Shown: one piece after another, positions 62,391-64,000 of the stretch
How the letters are laid out: every line of letters begins with the position of its first letter
Numbering within the stretch: the first letter of the stretch is position 1
Source: JAVBRA01 sp031548435
GTDB lineage: Bacteria; Bacteroidota; Bacteroidia; Bacteroidales; Rikenellaceae
Assembly (NCBI GenBank): GCA_031548435.1
Contig: JAVBRA010000012.1
Location: 1 to 64,000 of the forward strand
DNA length: 64,000 nucleotides
Reading direction: 5' to 3'
Position numbers and translations under genes: made by a program
Notes under the pieces: generated by a model
Told to the model about the DNA's origin: nothing
The model's database searches: none
What the model saw: only the letters and a program-made list of their open reading frames with translations

Positions 62391-64000
62391 CTATCTCAAC
62401 GCATACCGGAGCTGATAATTCTCCATGAATTTGACCACGTTCCGGTTGACATCCACGGGAAAGGTGCGCGAGTAAAGCGTCACGGCCATATCCATCTCGT
62501 AGTCGATGAGCTTGATGCGCATCCGGGTGCTTCCCTTGTTTTCCGCGGCCACCGTTTTGAGCCCCGACACAAACTCCTGGTCGATGTCGTTGATGTCGAC
62601 AGCGATGGTCAACTCCCGGATCAGGGTCTCTTTAGCCTCCGACAGCGTGGATATGGAGCCGATGCGGGCCTCCAGGTCGGTTTCGCGGTAGGGGCGCGGC
62701 CGCACCGATCCCTTGACGAACAGATAGTAATGCTCGTACATATAACGTCGGAACTCCTCATATTGTTTTCCGAACACCGAAAATTGATATTTGTCGGTAT
62801 AGTCTTCGATGGTGAACCGGCCGTAGGGCTTGCCCTCTTTCGAGAACAGGTGCACGGCCTCGGTCACCAGCCCCGCCACGGCGAAGTCGCTGCCCTTGAT
62901 CGCCTCCAGGTTGTTGAAGTCCGAGAGGGTATGCGAGCAGAAATTCTTGATCACGATATCGTACTCATCCAGCGGGTGGGCCGACAGGTAGATGCCCGTC
63001 ACCTCTTTCTCTTTGTTCAGGGTCATCAGTTTGCTCCACTGCTCGCCCGCGGGCGGCTGCGGCTTCTGGATGGTGACATCGGCCCCGAACCCGCCGAAGA
63101 GGCTCTGCTGGGCATTGTTCTTCTCGCTCTGGATGCGCTGGCCGTAGCCCGCCAACGCCCCGATAAAGTTATTCCCGCTTCCTTCGGGGTCAATGAAATA
63201 AAGGCTGCGGTGGAAATCCGACACCGAATCGAACGCCCCGCCGGCAGCCAGCGACTCGACGCATTTCTTATTGACCGTCTGCAAATTGACCCGCTCGAAG
63301 AAATCGTAGACCGAGGTGTATTCGCTCTCTTTCCGGGTGTCGATGATGTTCTGCACGGCCAGTTCGCCCACGCCCTTCACCCCGCCCATCCCGTAACGGA
63401 TGTTGCCGTCGGCGTCGACCGAGAACTGCGACAGGCTCTTGTTCACGTCGGGCCCCAACACGTTGATCCCCATGCGGCGGCATTCGTCCATGAAAAAGCC
63501 GATTTTGGATATATCCGACAGATTGCGGCTCAGCAGCGCGGCCATGAACTCGGCCGGATAGTTGGCCTTGAGGTAGGCCGTCTGGTACGACACATAGGCA
63601 TAGCACGTCGAATGCGACTTGTTGAACGCATAGGAAGCGAACGCCTCCCAATCGCGCCATATCTTTTCGCAGATCGCCTTGTCGTGGCCCCGTTGGGCGG
63701 CGCCGTCGAGGAACTTGTCCTTCATTTTGTCCAGCACCTCTTTCTGCTTTTTGCCCATGGCCTTGCGCAGGGTGTCGGCCTGGCCCCCGGTGAATCCGGC
63801 CAGCTTCTGCGACAGGAGCATCACCTGCTCCTGGTACACGGTGATGCCGTAGGTGTCTTTCAGGTACTCCTCCATCTCGGGCAGGTCGTAGGTGATGGCC
63901 TGCTGCCCGTGCTTGCGGGCGATGAAGTCGGGGATGTACTCCATGGGGCCCGGACGGTAGAGGGCGTTCATGGCGATCAGGTCTTCGAACCGGTTGGGCT
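62391..64000 (-). CDS. dnaE: DNA polymerase III alpha subunit, C-terminal part (cut by the window edge)
   Basis: At least 536 codons; the frame stays open to the last base of the window (PNRFEDLIAMNALYRPGPM at the edge), so the N-terminus with the PHP domain and catalytic Asp residues is outside. Seen: ALYRPGPMEYIPDFI, a fingers-type LSQKLAGFTGGQADTLRKAMGKK, the SHSTCYAYVSYQTAYLKANYPAEFMAALLS segment, tandem HhH region, and the C-terminal OB fold (FAVAGLVTEAVHLFSKEGKPYGRFTIEDYT). It is the replicative polymerase subunit. Confidence 0.95.
   Translation of the reverse strand, partial: PNRFEDLIAMNALYRPGPMEYIPDFIARKHGQQAITYDLPEMEEYLKDTYGITVYQEQVMLLSQKLAGFTGGQADTLRKAMGKKQKEVLDKMKDKFLDGAAQRGHDKAICEKIWRDWEAFASYAFNKSHSTCYAYVSYQTAYLKANYPAEFMAALLSRNLSDISKIGFFMDECRRMGINVLGPDVNKSLSQFSVDADGNIRYGMGGVKGVGELAVQNIIDTRKESEYTSVYDFFERVNLQTVNKKCVESLAAGGAFDSVSDFHRSLYFIDPEGSGNNFIGALAGYGQRIQSEKNNAQQSLFGGFGADVTIQKPQPPAGEQWSKLMTLNKEKEVTGIYLSAHPLDEYDIVIKNFCSHTLSDFNNLEAIKGSDFAVAGLVTEAVHLFSKEGKPYGRFTIEDYTDKYQFSVFGKQYEEFRRYMYEHYYLFVKGSVRPRPYRETDLEARIGSISTLSEAKETLIRELTIAVDINDIDQEFVSGLKTVAAENKGSTRMRIKLIDYEMDMAVTLYSRTFPVDVNRNVVKFMENYQLRYALR

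Overview
The window looks like chromosomal DNA of a GC-rich member of the Bacteroidales, most like Alistipes/Rikenellaceae (inference). The grounds are: Bacteroidetes-type promoters (TTTG, about 20 nt, TAnnTTTG) without clear Shine-Dalgarno sites; lipoprotein signals; BACON/DUF3472 and FISUMP-type surface proteins; a meso-DAP dehydrogenase; and ribosomal-protein and PheT sequences of Bacteroidetes type. No tRNA, rRNA, CRISPR array, prophage or insertion sequence was recognised. Almost all of it is ordinary core genome.

1-10.1 kb: tail of an unknown gene, ddh (lysine/peptidoglycan), then a leftward TetR - outer-membrane factor - adaptor - RND pump - PII-like efflux operon, and an AspT/YidE-type transporter. 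10.1-17.8 kb: a secreted orphan, an M23 endopeptidase, recX-prmC, ribD, a small membrane protein, a small lipoprotein and kdsD. 18-23.7 kb: a 2-oxoacid dehydrogenase complex (E2, E3 and an E1 with alpha and beta fused). 23.8-27.7 kb: PHP-domain protein, SDR and zinc-type dehydrogenase, apparently a polyol or sugar-phosphate cluster. 27.9-30.8 kb: rplM-rpsI-rpsB-tsf with candidate RNA leaders. 31.2-37 kb: rimO, a coiled-coil gene plus zapA, a possible non-coding RNA, rny and a HAD phosphatase. 37.2-39.6 kb: glycosyltransferase and two exported unknowns. 39.7-51.8 kb: pheT, guaA, a YifB/ComM ATPase, a decayed surface-protein gene, a PPTase, an OmpP1/FadL porin, a strongly repetitive Ser/Tyr/Gly-rich lipoprotein, and serS.

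51.9-59.6 kb: a complete histidine operon, hisG-D-C-B-H-A-F-IE. In front of it is a 19-codon leader peptide with seven His codons. Two identical 10-nt segments compete there for one complementary strand, one giving an antiterminator and the other an intrinsic terminator with a GNRA loop. This is the clearest regulatory system in the window. 59.7-64 kb: BACON/DUF3472 lipoprotein, thioredoxin, and the C-terminal part of dnaE running off the right edge.

A dispersed intergenic repeat of about 220-255 bp occurs at least five times (near 12.6, 14.4, 19.4, 31.0 and 55.4 kb), always between genes. With satellite hairpins and a duplicated 70-bp element, it accounts for most of the unusually long gaps, including those inside the his operon and the dehydrogenase cluster.
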